Below the pieces are notes generated by a model. It was given only the letters and a program-made list of their open reading frames with translations. It was not told where the DNA came from and ran no database searches. From positions 2,435,001-2,499,000 of the forward strand of contig NZ_CP103057.1 of assembly GCF_025231525.1 (NCBI RefSeq): a stretch of DNA of 64,000 nucleotides. Direction: 5' to 3'. The position numbers and the translations under genes were made by a program. The number at the start of each line of letters is the position of its first letter. Position 1 is the stretch's first letter. Source of the stretch: Sphingomonas endolithica (lineage in GTDB: Bacteria > Pseudomonadota > Alphaproteobacteria > Sphingomonadales > Sphingomonadaceae). Positions 16,988 through 28,730 of the stretch are shown one piece after another.

Positions 16988-17635
16988 ATGTCCAAGCCGC
17001 TCAAGATCGATTTCGTCTCCGACGTCTCCTGCCCGTGGTGTATCATCGGGCTGCACGGGCTGGAGGAAGCGCTGGCCCGCACCGGCGATCTGGTCACCGC
17101 CAACATCACGTTCCAGCCGTTCGAGCTGAACCCGCAAATGGGCAAGGACGGGCAGAATATCGGCGAGCATATCGCCGAGAAATATGGCTCCACGCCAGAA
17201 CAGTCCGCCGCCAACCGCACGATGATCCGCGATCGTGCAGCGGAACTCGGCTTCGCGATGGAGATGAGCGACACGAGTCGCATCTACAACACGTTCGACG
17301 CCCACCGCCTGCTGCACTGGGCGCAGATCGAGGGCCGACAGGCGGCATTGAAGCACGCCTTGTTCGACGCGTATTTCACGGCTCAGCAGGACCCGTCCGA
17401 TCATGCGGTGCTGGTCGCCGTGGCGGGGCGCGCCGGGCTGGATCCTGCGCGTGCCGCCGACATCCTGGCCAGCGATCTATACGCGCAGGAAGTCCGCGGC
17501 GCCGAGCAGCTGTGGCAGTCGCGCGGCATCAGCGCGGTGCCGGCAGTGGTCATCAACGATCGCTATCTGATCTCGGGCGGACAGCCGCCCGAGGCGATCG
17601 AACGAGCATTGCGCGAGATTGCTGCTGCGGCGTGA
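16988..17635 (+). CDS. DsbA family oxidoreductase, FrnE-like
   Basis: Thioredoxin-fold protein of 215 aa with the active-site SCPWC (Cys15, Cys18) and a helical insertion typical of FrnE/2-hydroxychromene isomerase-like cytoplasmic DsbA proteins. It has no signal peptide. The cis-proline region reads ISAVPAVVINDRYLISGGQPPEAIE. ATG 16988 is chosen because the family begins K-I-D-F-V-S-D right after it; the longer frame back to 16889 would run through the ohr operator region. It is divergent from ohr, so a role in thiol/peroxide stress is plausible. Confidence 0.9.
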   Translation: MSKPLKIDFVSDVSCPWCIIGLHGLEEALARTGDLVTANITFQPFELNPQMGKDGQNIGEHIAEKYGSTPEQSAANRTMIRDRAAELGFAMEMSDTSRIYNTFDAHRLLHWAQIEGRQAALKHALFDAYFTAQQDPSDHAVLVAVAGRAGLDPARAADILASDLYAQEVRGAEQLWQSRGISAVPAVVINDRYLISGGQPPEAIERALREIAAAA

Positions 17636-17697
17636 TTGGCGGTGGTTTCGGGTAGGGATCGACATTCGCCACAGTGAGGCTCGGTCGCCACACAAGC

Positions 17698-17803
17698 GTC
17701 ACCCCGGACTGGTTCCGGGGTCCACCGCGCCGCACGCTCTGCGTTCAAGGCACTATCCTTACCGAAAGCCGCTTGGTGGACCCCGGAACAAGTCCGGGGT
17801 GAC
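17698..17803. repeat. 106-bp palindromic element, intergenic copy
   Basis: Same family as the element inside cobD. Left arm 17698-17725 begins GTCACCCCGGACTGG; right arm 17776-17803 ends AAGTCCGGGGTGAC. The arms match those in cobD almost base for base while the middle differs. It lies between the DsbA-family gene and the small gene at 17887. Confidence 0.9.
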
Positions 17804-17886
17804 GGTTTGTCTAGATCGCGCGTCCCCGGAGAAGCAACGCCTGCGCGCATGATACGTTGATGCCACCGGAGCAACGGGAAGAAGCC

Positions 17887-18066
17887 ATGTCGATCGACGA
17901 TCAGATCATCGAAACACCCGACGGCCCGATGACCTGGGCGGCGTGGAAGAAGAAGAACCCGGTGCAGATCCCGTCACGCCGCACCAAGGGCAAGGACCTG
18001 CCGGTCAAGATCAAGCGCTTCACCGAAGATCCCAAGCCGACCAAGCCCAAAGCCACCAAGCCCTGA
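17887..18066 (+). CDS. Small hypothetical protein, lysine/proline-rich
   Basis: A 59-residue basic protein (MSIDDQIIETPDGPMTWAAW, then many Lys and Pro, ending KPTKPKATKP). GGAAGAAGCC directly before ATG 17887 is a good ribosome-binding site; the longer frame from 17857 has none. No domain recognised. The tail composition suggests nucleic-acid or surface binding, but this is a guess. It converges with the DNA ligase gene. Confidence 0.6.
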   Translation: MSIDDQIIETPDGPMTWAAWKKKNPVQIPSRRTKGKDLPVKIKRFTEDPKPTKPKATKP

Positions 18067-18091
18067 GCTGCAAGCCACTGCGCTCCGCGCG

Positions 18092-19123
18092 TCAGCGCCG
18101 TCGGATCAGCGCCTCCAGCTCCACCGGGCTGATCTCGCGCACGAGCTGCTCCTGGGTGCACTGCTCGGGCGCCTTGTCCGGGCGCCAGCGGAGCAGCCGC
18201 GTGCCGTGTCGAAAGCGGCCGTCGGTCACCTGATCATAGACCACTTCCACCACGCATTCCGGGCGAAGCGGCGTCCACTCCGCCGAGCGCTCGGTCGCCC
18301 AGCGGCTCGGGCCACCCGGCGCCCGTCCGGTAAAGCCCGTGCCGCCTGCGTAAGCCGACAGGCGCTCCAGCAGCATAGGGCGCTCGGCCGCGCTGATCCC
18401 GGAGGTGAAGCCGACATGATCCAGGGCGCCGCCCGCCCCAAACAGGCCGAGCAGCAGCGAGGCGATGCCGGTGCCGTCCGCCGTGGTACGATAGCCACCG
18501 ACGACGCAGTCCGCCGTGCGCAGTTGCTTGAGCTTGGCCATGGCCCGTTCGCCGCGCCGATAGGGTTGGTCGAGCCGTTTGGCGATCACGCCGTCGAGCG
18601 CGCCGCCGGCCCGCGACACCCATTGCTCTGCCACCGCCTTGTCGCGACTGCACGGTGACAGCAACAGTTGCGCGCTGCCGTTTGCGGCGTGGAATCGCTC
18701 CAGCACCTCGCGTCGCGCCACGAGCGGCTCCATCTCGTACGAACGATCCTCCAGCGACAGCAGGTCGAACAGGATCATCTGTGCCGGCGTCTCACCAGAT
18801 AGCTTGGCGATCCGGGTTGCGGCGGGATGCAGCCGCGCCTGTAGCGCGCCGAACGAGAGGTGATCGGCCAGCGGCACGACGATCTCGCCATCGACCACGA
18901 AGCGCTGCGTCTCGCAGGCGAGAAGCAGTACAACCAGTTCTGGGAAATAGCGATCGAGCGGCTTGCCCGACTTGGACCAGATCGCCACGCGGTCCCCGTC
19001 CCGCACCGCGATCGCGCGGAACCCGTCCCATTTGGGTTCGAACTGCCACTCCGCACCGTCGGGCAGGGCCGAGACCAGCTTGGCCTCCATCGGCGCGACC
19101 GCCTGGGTCAGCGGATCGCTCAC
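18092..19123 (-). CDS. ATP-dependent DNA ligase (LigC-type)
   Basis: A 343-residue ligase made of the adenylation domain and an OB domain. Motif I KWDGFR carries the adenylated lysine (Lys31), with AIWSKSGKPLDRYFPEL, FVVDGEIVV (motif III-like), GALDGVIAKRLDQPYRRGERAMAKLK (motif IV/V) and RTADCVVGGYR following. There is no polymerase or nuclease domain, so it is a stand-alone LigC type, usually linked to repair or end joining. The GTG start follows GGAG at proper distance. No Ku gene is in the window. Confidence 0.9.
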   Translation of the reverse strand: MSDPLTQAVAPMEAKLVSALPDGAEWQFEPKWDGFRAIAVRDGDRVAIWSKSGKPLDRYFPELVVLLLACETQRFVVDGEIVVPLADHLSFGALQARLHPAATRIAKLSGETPAQMILFDLLSLEDRSYEMEPLVARREVLERFHAANGSAQLLLSPCSRDKAVAEQWVSRAGGALDGVIAKRLDQPYRRGERAMAKLKQLRTADCVVGGYRTTADGTGIASLLLGLFGAGGALDHVGFTSGISAAERPMLLERLSAYAGGTGFTGRAPGGPSRWATERSAEWTPLRPECVVEVVYDQVTDGRFRHGTRLLRWRPDKAPEQCTQEQLVREISPVELEALIRRR

Positions 19124-19316
19124 CGCGGTCTCCGTTCCGGCGCTGAGGGCCGAAGGCTCATCGGGCGCGCGCAGGGATGGTCACGGATGATCCTTATGAT
19201 CGGTGAAGATGCGCCAACGCAGTGTCGCGCGAGCCGTTCCCCGGCAGCCATCGATCGGCAAGGCGCGGAACTTGCCACCCGCCTCGCGCTTTGTGCCCGA
19301 AACAGGGAGATACGAC

Positions 19317-20432
19317 ATGGCTGACGACAAGAGCAAACGCGGTGGCAACGATCGCACGCAGGTGGCGGGCGACGAGCCGTATGAAGTCGAGTATTTCGCC
19401 CGCAAGCACGACATCAGCCGCGACGAGGCACAGGCGCTGATCGACCGGATCGGCAACGACCGTGGCAAGCTTGATGCCGCCGCGGCCGAGCAGAAGGGCA
19501 GTGCACCGGCTAAGCCGCGCCGGGCGACACGCACCCCGGCAGCAGCATCGAGCGACACCGCGCCCAAGCCGCGCCGCACGGCGCGCACAGCGGCGGCGTC
19601 GAGCGACACATCAGCCAAGCCGCGCCGCGCCAAGGCCGCGGCAGCGCCGAAACGCGCCGCTGCCGCACGTGTGGCGGACGCGCTGTCGCTTGCTGCGGTC
19701 GCCGACACGGTGAGCGAGGCCGTCGTCGAGCCGGTTGCCGAGATCGTCGCGCCGGTTACTCGCCGCGCCAAGGCCGCAACCAAGGCGGTCAAGGACGGAT
19801 CGGCCAAGGTCGGCACGACGGTGGCCAAGACGCCGGCGGCAGTGCGCAAGAGCACGCGCAACACGGTCAGCAGTGTCAAGAAGGCCGGATCGGGCCGAAC
19901 CGCATCGTTCGTGGGTGCGGCGGCGGCAGGGCTGGTCACCGGGCTGGTGCTGAATCTCGGGCGCAAGGCGGCGGTGCAGGCGCCGAGTGCTTTGGCCGGC
20001 GACTGGTTCGACGCGGTGAAGCTCGAGCATCGCATGGCGCTCGCTTTGTTCGACAAGCTGCAGGCGACTGGCGACGAGAACACCACGCAGCGCAGCGTGT
20101 TGCTGACGCAGTTGAAGCACGCGCTCGGCAAGCACGCCTTCACCGAGGAGAACGTGCTGTACCCGGCGCTGCGGGCGTGGGGCGATACCGCCGATGCCGA
20201 CAAGCTGAACCACGACCACGGCTATGTGAAGCAGAACCTCTACGACCTCGAACAGATGGACAATGCCTCGCCCGCTTTCCTGGAGAAAGTCGCCACCTTC
20301 CGCGCGGAGATCGAGGAGCATATCCGCGAAGAGGAAGAGGCGATCTTCCCGCCGCTGCATGCGGCACTGAGTGATGCCGACAATGCCAGGGTCACCGCAA
20401 TGGCCAACAAGGAAGGCTTCAAGCTCGCCTGA
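19317..20432 (+). CDS. Hemerythrin-domain protein with DUF3606 and histone-H1-like linker
   Basis: A 371-residue composite protein. The N-terminal ~55 residues (EPYEVEYFARKHDISRDEAQALIDRIGNDR) look like DUF3606. Residues ~60-180 are an Ala/Lys/Arg/Pro-rich repeat (AKPRRATRTPAAASSDT and variants), as in bacterial H1-like proteins. A hydrophobic glycine-rich stretch (FVGAAAAGLVTGLVLNLG) resembles the membrane tail of ElaB/YqjD proteins. The C-terminal ~130 residues are a hemerythrin HHE domain with the iron-ligand pattern LEHRMALALF, LKHALGKHAFTEENVLYP, LNHDHGYVK and EEHIREEEEAIFP. The domain suggests oxygen, NO or iron sensing, possibly on membrane or nucleoid. ATG 19317 follows GGGAGATACGAC. 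Confidence 0.82.
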   Translation: MADDKSKRGGNDRTQVAGDEPYEVEYFARKHDISRDEAQALIDRIGNDRGKLDAAAAEQKGSAPAKPRRATRTPAAASSDTAPKPRRTARTAAASSDTSAKPRRAKAAAAPKRAAAARVADALSLAAVADTVSEAVVEPVAEIVAPVTRRAKAATKAVKDGSAKVGTTVAKTPAAVRKSTRNTVSSVKKAGSGRTASFVGAAAAGLVTGLVLNLGRKAAVQAPSALAGDWFDAVKLEHRMALALFDKLQATGDENTTQRSVLLTQLKHALGKHAFTEENVLYPALRAWGDTADADKLNHDHGYVKQNLYDLEQMDNASPAFLEKVATFRAEIEEHIREEEEAIFPPLHAALSDADNARVTAMANKEGFKLA

Positions 20433-20509
20433 ATGACTCGTCCGGCCGGCGCCCTATTGCGTCGGCCGGCGGCGCCAGTGAGACCATCGGCATCGACGCG
20501 AACCGATCC

Positions 20510-20536
20510 GTCACCCCGGACTTTACCCGGGGTGAC
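20510..20536. repeat. Short palindrome of the GTCACCCCGG family, likely terminator
   Basis: GTCACCCCGG (20510-20519) and CCGGGGTGAC (20527-20536) form a perfect 10-bp stem with a 7-nt loop. It matches one end of the larger elements at 7153 and 17698. It lies between the stop codons of convergent genes, where it could act as a two-way terminator. Confidence 0.7.
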
Positions 20537-20553
20537 GTTGATCGAGGGTCGAG

Positions 20554-23685
<3,132 letters not shown>

Positions 23686-23912
23686 GACCGGGTGCCTAGG
23701 ACGATCGGCAGGCAGGAAGCGTCGGCCGGCGCACGATCGGCGCCGAAGCTGAATGTCATGATGCGGCTTTCGGGAACGAAAAGATGCGAAAGGTAGTCGG
23801 TCCTAACCTTCTTGATAGCGCGACGGTTCCGCCCGAGCAGTGTGGCGAGCCGGCGAATAATGGGGGCCGGCTTGTGGCGGCATGCGCGCTCTTCCACTAA
23901 GGGGCGGTTTCA

Positions 23913-25133
23913 ATGGTGCTTGCCAACCCGGAACGATCGAGGCCGCTCGATATCGCCATTGCCGGCTGCGGACCGGCGGGGCTCGCCGCTGCCCTGCTGC
24001 TGCACCGCGACGGCCACCGCGTGACGATGTTCGAACGCTTCGATCGTCCACGCGCCCTCGGCTCCGGGTTGATGATCCAGCCGACCGGCCTCGCCGTGCT
24101 GGGCAAGCTGGGATTGGCGGACACCATCGTCGCGCGCGGATCGCGCGTCGACCGACTGTTCGGCCAGGCCGCCAACAGCCGTCGTACGGTACTCGACGTG
24201 CGCTATACCGCGCTCAGCCGCCCCTGCTTCGGCATCGGCATCCACCGCGCCAGCTTGTTCGACGCGCTCCACGATGCCGCGATGCGCAACGGCATCCCGA
24301 TCGAAACAGGCCGCACGATCGTCGACACCAAGGAAGTGACCGGCGGGCGCGCGCTGGTCTTTGCCGACGCCGGCAACACGGCACGCTTCGACCTGATCGT
24401 CGATGCGCTCGGCACGCGCACGCCGCTTGCCGCACCGACGGGGCGGACGCTGGCCTATGGTGCGCTTTGGGCAAGCCTCGACTGGCCCACAGGCGCAGGC
24501 TTCGATCCCCATGCGCTGGAGCAACGCTATCGCGCCGCCAGCGTCATGGCCGGCGTACTGCCGATCGGCATGCCGCCCGGTGCCGCACGCGGCCAAGCGG
24601 CGCTCTTCTGGTCGATCCGGGCCGACCGCGTCGCCGCTTGGCGTGCGGCCGGGCTCGGCGCGTGGAAGGCAGATGTCGGCTCCTTATGGCCAGCCACGCA
24701 GGCGCTGCTCGAACAGATCACGCATCCCGATCAACTGACCTTCGCCAGCTACGCGCACCGCACGGTGCGTCGACCGGTGGAACAGGCGCTGATCCATATC
24801 GGCGACGCCTGGCATTCGGCGAGCCCGCAGCTCGGCCAGGGTGCCAACATGGCGCTGCTCGATGCCTATGCGCTCATGCTCGGGCTCCGCCGCGGCGCGA
24901 GTGTCGGACACGGACTCGCTTTGGCGAGCAAACTCCGCCGCCGCCATGTCCTGCTCTATCAGGCACTCACCGACATGTTCACGCCGGTCTATCAGTCGGA
25001 CAGTTACGTCCTGCCGTTGCTGCGCGACTGGCTGGTGGGGCCGCTGTCGACGATCTGGCCGGCGACACGTATCCAGGCCGCGCTGGTCGCCGGGCTGGTC
25101 GGCAATCCGTTGCGCCCGCTTGGGCTGGAGTAG
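23913..25133 (+). CDS. FAD-dependent monooxygenase (PHBH/UbiH fold)
   Basis: A 406-residue flavoprotein of the group A aromatic hydroxylase fold. The dinucleotide-binding GCGPAG is at residues 18-23. The FAD-pyrophosphate block is altered: the usual GDAAH is replaced by IGDAWHSASPQLGQGANMALLDA, which keeps the GD and GQG features. It has no signal peptide. Nothing in the neighbourhood tells its substrate. It begins 227 bp from the divergent mfd-like gene and converges with the CocE gene. Confidence 0.85.
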   Translation: MVLANPERSRPLDIAIAGCGPAGLAAALLLHRDGHRVTMFERFDRPRALGSGLMIQPTGLAVLGKLGLADTIVARGSRVDRLFGQAANSRRTVLDVRYTALSRPCFGIGIHRASLFDALHDAAMRNGIPIETGRTIVDTKEVTGGRALVFADAGNTARFDLIVDALGTRTPLAAPTGRTLAYGALWASLDWPTGAGFDPHALEQRYRAASVMAGVLPIGMPPGAARGQAALFWSIRADRVAAWRAAGLGAWKADVGSLWPATQALLEQITHPDQLTFASYAHRTVRRPVEQALIHIGDAWHSASPQLGQGANMALLDAYALMLGLRRGASVGHGLALASKLRRRHVLLYQALTDMFTPVYQSDSYVLPLLRDWLVGPLSTIWPATRIQAALVAGLVGNPLRPLGLE

Positions 25134-25224
25134 CAGCGTCGGGATAGACCGGCGCGGCGCTTGGCCCGTTCGGGGTACTTGCCCGCGACGCCAGTCGTCG
25201 GCCGCTCGGCGACATAATTCGCTG

Positions 25225-27153
25225 TTATTGGGCGAACGAGACCATGATCGCCGACGGCTGCTTGCGGCTATGATAAATGGAATGGGTCTGTCGCTGAAAC
25301 TCCGAAGGTTTTGCCTTTAGAATATTATCGACGAACGTCTGTGGGTTCCGGTTGATCAGCGGAAACCAGCTGCTTTGGATCTGCACGCCGATGCGGTGGC
25401 CCTTTTGGAAGACGTGCGATGCGGAGTGCAACGGAATCGCATAGTCCAACACCGCGTTTGGCGTGATCGCTTGCGGCTTGCCGAAACCGCTGCGGAAACG
25501 GCCGCGGAACACATCGTTGGCGATCATTCTCTGTCGACCGCGCAACTCCGACGAGACGCTGTCGTCGTTGGGGTAGATGTCGATCAGCTTCACCACCCAA
25601 TCGGCGTCCGACCCGGTCGTGCTGGCGAACAGCTTGGCGGCGATATTGCCTGAAATACTCACATCTTCGGTCAAAGGATCGGTCTGCCAGAACAGTACGT
25701 CCTTGCGCCGCGCGAAAGGCGCTTGGTCGTCGGCGAGCCAGGTCGCCCAGCTGGAGCCCTCGGCGATGAACGGCTTGATCGGCCCGGCGGCGCGGTTGCG
25801 ATAGGGCACTGGATCGGCGGGATCGGAGACGAAGCTGTCGCGCGGCGCCTCGCCCGGTTGCGGCGCCTGGAACGACAGCTTGCCGTTTTCGTGCAGGTAC
25901 AGGTTGCGCGTCACCGTACCGCGCTTGAGCGGCCAATTGTCGAGGCGCTGCCAGCGATTGCTGCCGGTCTGGAAGATCAAGGCTTCGGGCTGGTGCAGCG
26001 TGCCCTGGTCCTTCAGCCAGTAGCGAAACCAGGGCAGTTCCACCTTCTGGCGATACCAGTCACCGGTTGCGCCCTGCATGTCGTATGGCCCGTAAGCGGC
26101 ACCCGGACCGCGCCAGCCGCCGTGATTCCACGGGCCCACCACCAGATAGTTCAGGTTGTTCGTGTCGCCCTTTTCCTGCTCCTGGTAGATAGAGAGCGGG
26201 CCGTAAAAGTCCTCCTGGTCGTACCAGCCGGCGACGATCAGATTGGGAATTGCAACCTTCGCTGGCATGTTGTTCGTCGCCCGCTGGGCGCGCCAATAGC
26301 CGTCATACGTCGGGTGCTTCACGAAATTCTGCCAGCTCGGCATATCGACGCCTAGATGCTGCCGATCGAGCGACGCCAGATCATGCTGCTTCAGATACCA
26401 GGCATAGGCGTCGCTCTCGCCGCCAAAGTCGAACGGCTTCATGGTGCGGCCGTCCGTCTCCAGCAACGTCACCCAGCTCCAGGCATAATCGAGGCGGAAG
26501 GCGCCGTTGTGTAGAAAATCGTCACCGATGAACATGTCGTTGGGCGATGCCTGGGAAGACACGGCCTTGAGTGCCGGATGCGGATCGATCGTCGCCATTG
26601 TCGCGGTCCAGCCGCCATAGGATACGCCGATGACCCCGGTCTTGCCGTTGTTCGCCGGCAGGTTCTTCACCAGCCAGTCGATCGAGTCGTACGTGTCAGT
26701 GGACTCGTCCACGCCGTTTTTGCCGGCTTTGCGCGACCGCAGATTGACGAAGCTGCCACCCGATCCAAGACGCCCCCGTATGTCCTCCAGCACGAAGATG
26801 TAGCGGTCTGCCGCCAGTTCCTTGTACGATTTGGTGAACAGGTTGGTGACCGCGTCGAGCGTGTAGCCGTATGGCGACCGGCTCATCAGAATCGGCAGCG
26901 GACCGGTCGCGTCCCTGGGGCGCCAGACCTGGGCATGAAGCCGTGTCCCGTCGCGCATCGGGATCATGACATCGTCACCAACATAATTGCCAATGGTCGC
27001 GCCGGGCTGGACCTGATCGGTGAGGTCCGGCGCGGTAGCGGCGACTTGGGCTGCCGGCGCTAGACTGCTCGTGGCGACGAGCGCAGGGGCGGCGCATGCC
27101 AGAACCCGGGCCATGAAGAAGCCGACCATCCCGGTGTTCACTTTCTGGCGCAT
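25225..27153 (-). CDS. CocE/NonD family hydrolase
   Basis: Exported alpha/beta hydrolase (642 aa) of the cocaine esterase / X-Pro dipeptidyl peptidase S15 / glutaryl-7-ACA acylase group. MRDGTRLHAQVWRP is the family start, the nucleophile Ser178 lies in TGVIGVSYGGW, and a C-terminal jelly-roll (PepX_C) carries the last ~230 residues. ATG 27153 gives a signal peptide (MARVLACAAPALVATSS region, then ALA-like cleavage); the frame upstream overlaps the neighbour and is not real. It is the last gene of a run of four minus-strand genes with gaps of 31-70 bp, so it is probably co-transcribed with them. Confidence 0.9.
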   Translation of the reverse strand: MRQKVNTGMVGFFMARVLACAAPALVATSSLAPAAQVAATAPDLTDQVQPGATIGNYVGDDVMIPMRDGTRLHAQVWRPRDATGPLPILMSRSPYGYTLDAVTNLFTKSYKELAADRYIFVLEDIRGRLGSGGSFVNLRSRKAGKNGVDESTDTYDSIDWLVKNLPANNGKTGVIGVSYGGWTATMATIDPHPALKAVSSQASPNDMFIGDDFLHNGAFRLDYAWSWVTLLETDGRTMKPFDFGGESDAYAWYLKQHDLASLDRQHLGVDMPSWQNFVKHPTYDGYWRAQRATNNMPAKVAIPNLIVAGWYDQEDFYGPLSIYQEQEKGDTNNLNYLVVGPWNHGGWRGPGAAYGPYDMQGATGDWYRQKVELPWFRYWLKDQGTLHQPEALIFQTGSNRWQRLDNWPLKRGTVTRNLYLHENGKLSFQAPQPGEAPRDSFVSDPADPVPYRNRAAGPIKPFIAEGSSWATWLADDQAPFARRKDVLFWQTDPLTEDVSISGNIAAKLFASTTGSDADWVVKLIDIYPNDDSVSSELRGRQRMIANDVFRGRFRSGFGKPQAITPNAVLDYAIPLHSASHVFQKGHRIGVQIQSSWFPLINRNPQTFVDNILKAKPSEFQRQTHSIYHSRKQPSAIMVSFAQ

Positions 27154-27184
27154 GCGATGTCCCCGGATGATCTTCGACGTCAGG

Positions 27185-28660
27185 TCAGGATTTGACGAGG
27201 CGGTAGACGACGTGCGGCTGCGACGTGAAGCCGAGGCACCATTCGCGGCCGCGCTGATAGAAACGCAGCCGTTCATAGGGGCCGCCCGCGCGCGTACCGG
27301 TAACCTGCTCGAACAGCATCGGCCCGATACGCTGCCAATACGATGTCCGACTTTCGCTGGCGACCGTGATCCCGCCACCGTCGGCACTGGCGATCTTCAG
27401 GTCTTCCTTGGGGTCGACCGGCTCGGAATAGTCGCGCCGATTGGAACGGTAGGCGCCCAGGGGAAGCCGTTCGCCCGCCGGCGCTGCCACGCGTACAGCC
27501 GGCGCTTGCGGGAAGAGCCGCCCGATCAGCGCTTCGGTGAGCTCCGTGCGGCCGCCGTAACTCCCCTCGCCCCCGGTTTCCGAGACGAAGAAGCCAAGCC
27601 CGGCCTCGGGCGCCAGGATCATATTGGAATGGAAGTCGTCGGTGTTGCCGCCATGACCGACCAGCCGTGGTCCCGCGGCGCGAACGACGAAGAAGCCGTG
27701 CGCCATGCCGGGAAAGCCCGGTGTGTTGGCGACGGAATCGCGCATCAGCAGCCGCACCGATTCAGGCTTCAGGATGCGTGCGCCGTCCAGCCTCCCGCCG
27801 CCGAGCATCGCCAGCATGAATCGGTTCATGTCGACCGCGCTCGACGTTGCCGATCCGGCGGGCATGATGAGGCTGAACAGCTCGAACGGCTGCGCGATCA
27901 GCCTGCCGTCCTCGTACCGGTAGCCCGTCGCCATGCGCGGTGCGAGCGCAGGCGGCAACGGTTCCCGGAACGTCGTCGAGGTCATCCCCAGCGGCTTGAA
28001 AATATGGCGCTCGACATAATCGGGGTATTGCTCGCCCGATACGCGTTCGACGATGTAGCCGGCGAGCGCTGCACCGTAATTCGAATAGGCGACCTCGGTG
28101 CCCGGCGCCCAGAGGAGCTGCGGCATATGCGTCTTCAACCATGCGGCATAATAAACGAGCTTGTCGGGCGAGGCGGCGACGATGTCCGAACGGTCGCTCA
28201 TGCCCGGCGTATGCGAGAGCAGATCGCGCACGCGGATCGGCTGCCCCTTATATTCCGGGATGCGATAGTCGAGGTACGTGTTAACGTCGGCATCCAGGAT
28301 GACGCGTCCCTGCTCGACCTGCTGCAACAGTGCGGTCCAGGTGAACATCTTGGAGACCGAGCCGGGCCGGAACAGCGTGCGGGCGGCATCCACCGGCACG
28401 CCTTTGTCGACGTCCGCCATGCCATAGCCGCGCGTGAACAGCACGCGGCCGCGATACACGATTGTCACCACCGCACCGGCCACCTCGCGCGTGGCGATCT
28501 GCTGCGCCATGACGCCGTCGACGAAATCCGCCAGTCCGTCGATCCGCTCGGCCGGGACCTGGTACGTCGGCGCGGCGACCGGAGGCCGCTTGGCGGGCGC
28601 CGGCGCGGCGGTCGCGAGCAAGCCAACGGCAGTGGTCAGTAACAAACGCGTTTTCACCAT
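27185..28660 (-). CDS. Serine hydrolase, class C beta-lactamase / D-aminopeptidase fold
   Basis: A 491-residue secreted penicillin-recognising enzyme. The signal peptide is MVKTRLLLTTAVGLLATAAP(APA). SVSK at 101-104 is the SxxK catalytic motif and YSN at 192-194 the second; the third motif near VGHGGNTDDF replaces KTG, as in many esterase and D-aminopeptidase members. A C-terminal lipocalin-like region follows. In this operon, with an M19 dipeptidase and a DgcN-like enzyme, a D-aminopeptidase or D-amino-acid esterase role is more likely than antibiotic resistance, but this is inference. Confidence 0.87.
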   Translation of the reverse strand: MVKTRLLLTTAVGLLATAAPAPAKRPPVAAPTYQVPAERIDGLADFVDGVMAQQIATREVAGAVVTIVYRGRVLFTRGYGMADVDKGVPVDAARTLFRPGSVSKMFTWTALLQQVEQGRVILDADVNTYLDYRIPEYKGQPIRVRDLLSHTPGMSDRSDIVAASPDKLVYYAAWLKTHMPQLLWAPGTEVAYSNYGAALAGYIVERVSGEQYPDYVERHIFKPLGMTSTTFREPLPPALAPRMATGYRYEDGRLIAQPFELFSLIMPAGSATSSAVDMNRFMLAMLGGGRLDGARILKPESVRLLMRDSVANTPGFPGMAHGFFVVRAAGPRLVGHGGNTDDFHSNMILAPEAGLGFFVSETGGEGSYGGRTELTEALIGRLFPQAPAVRVAAPAGERLPLGAYRSNRRDYSEPVDPKEDLKIASADGGGITVASESRTSYWQRIGPMLFEQVTGTRAGGPYERLRFYQRGREWCLGFTSQPHVVYRLVKS

Positions 28661-28730
28661 AAACGAGCGGCTTTCCGAAGGGTGGGACAGGAACCCGCGG
28701 CGGCGATCGCGTGCTGCGGGATAGCGGCGG

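Noticed and set aside
19181..20203. 340-codon minus-strand Ala/Ser-rich frame
   Set aside because: Mirror image of the Ala/Lys repeat linker of the hemerythrin protein.
27185..28660. Reading the serine hydrolase as a true AmpC beta-lactamase
   Set aside because: The KTG box is not present in canonical form and a C-terminal extra domain exists; the operon context points to peptide or ester hydrolysis.
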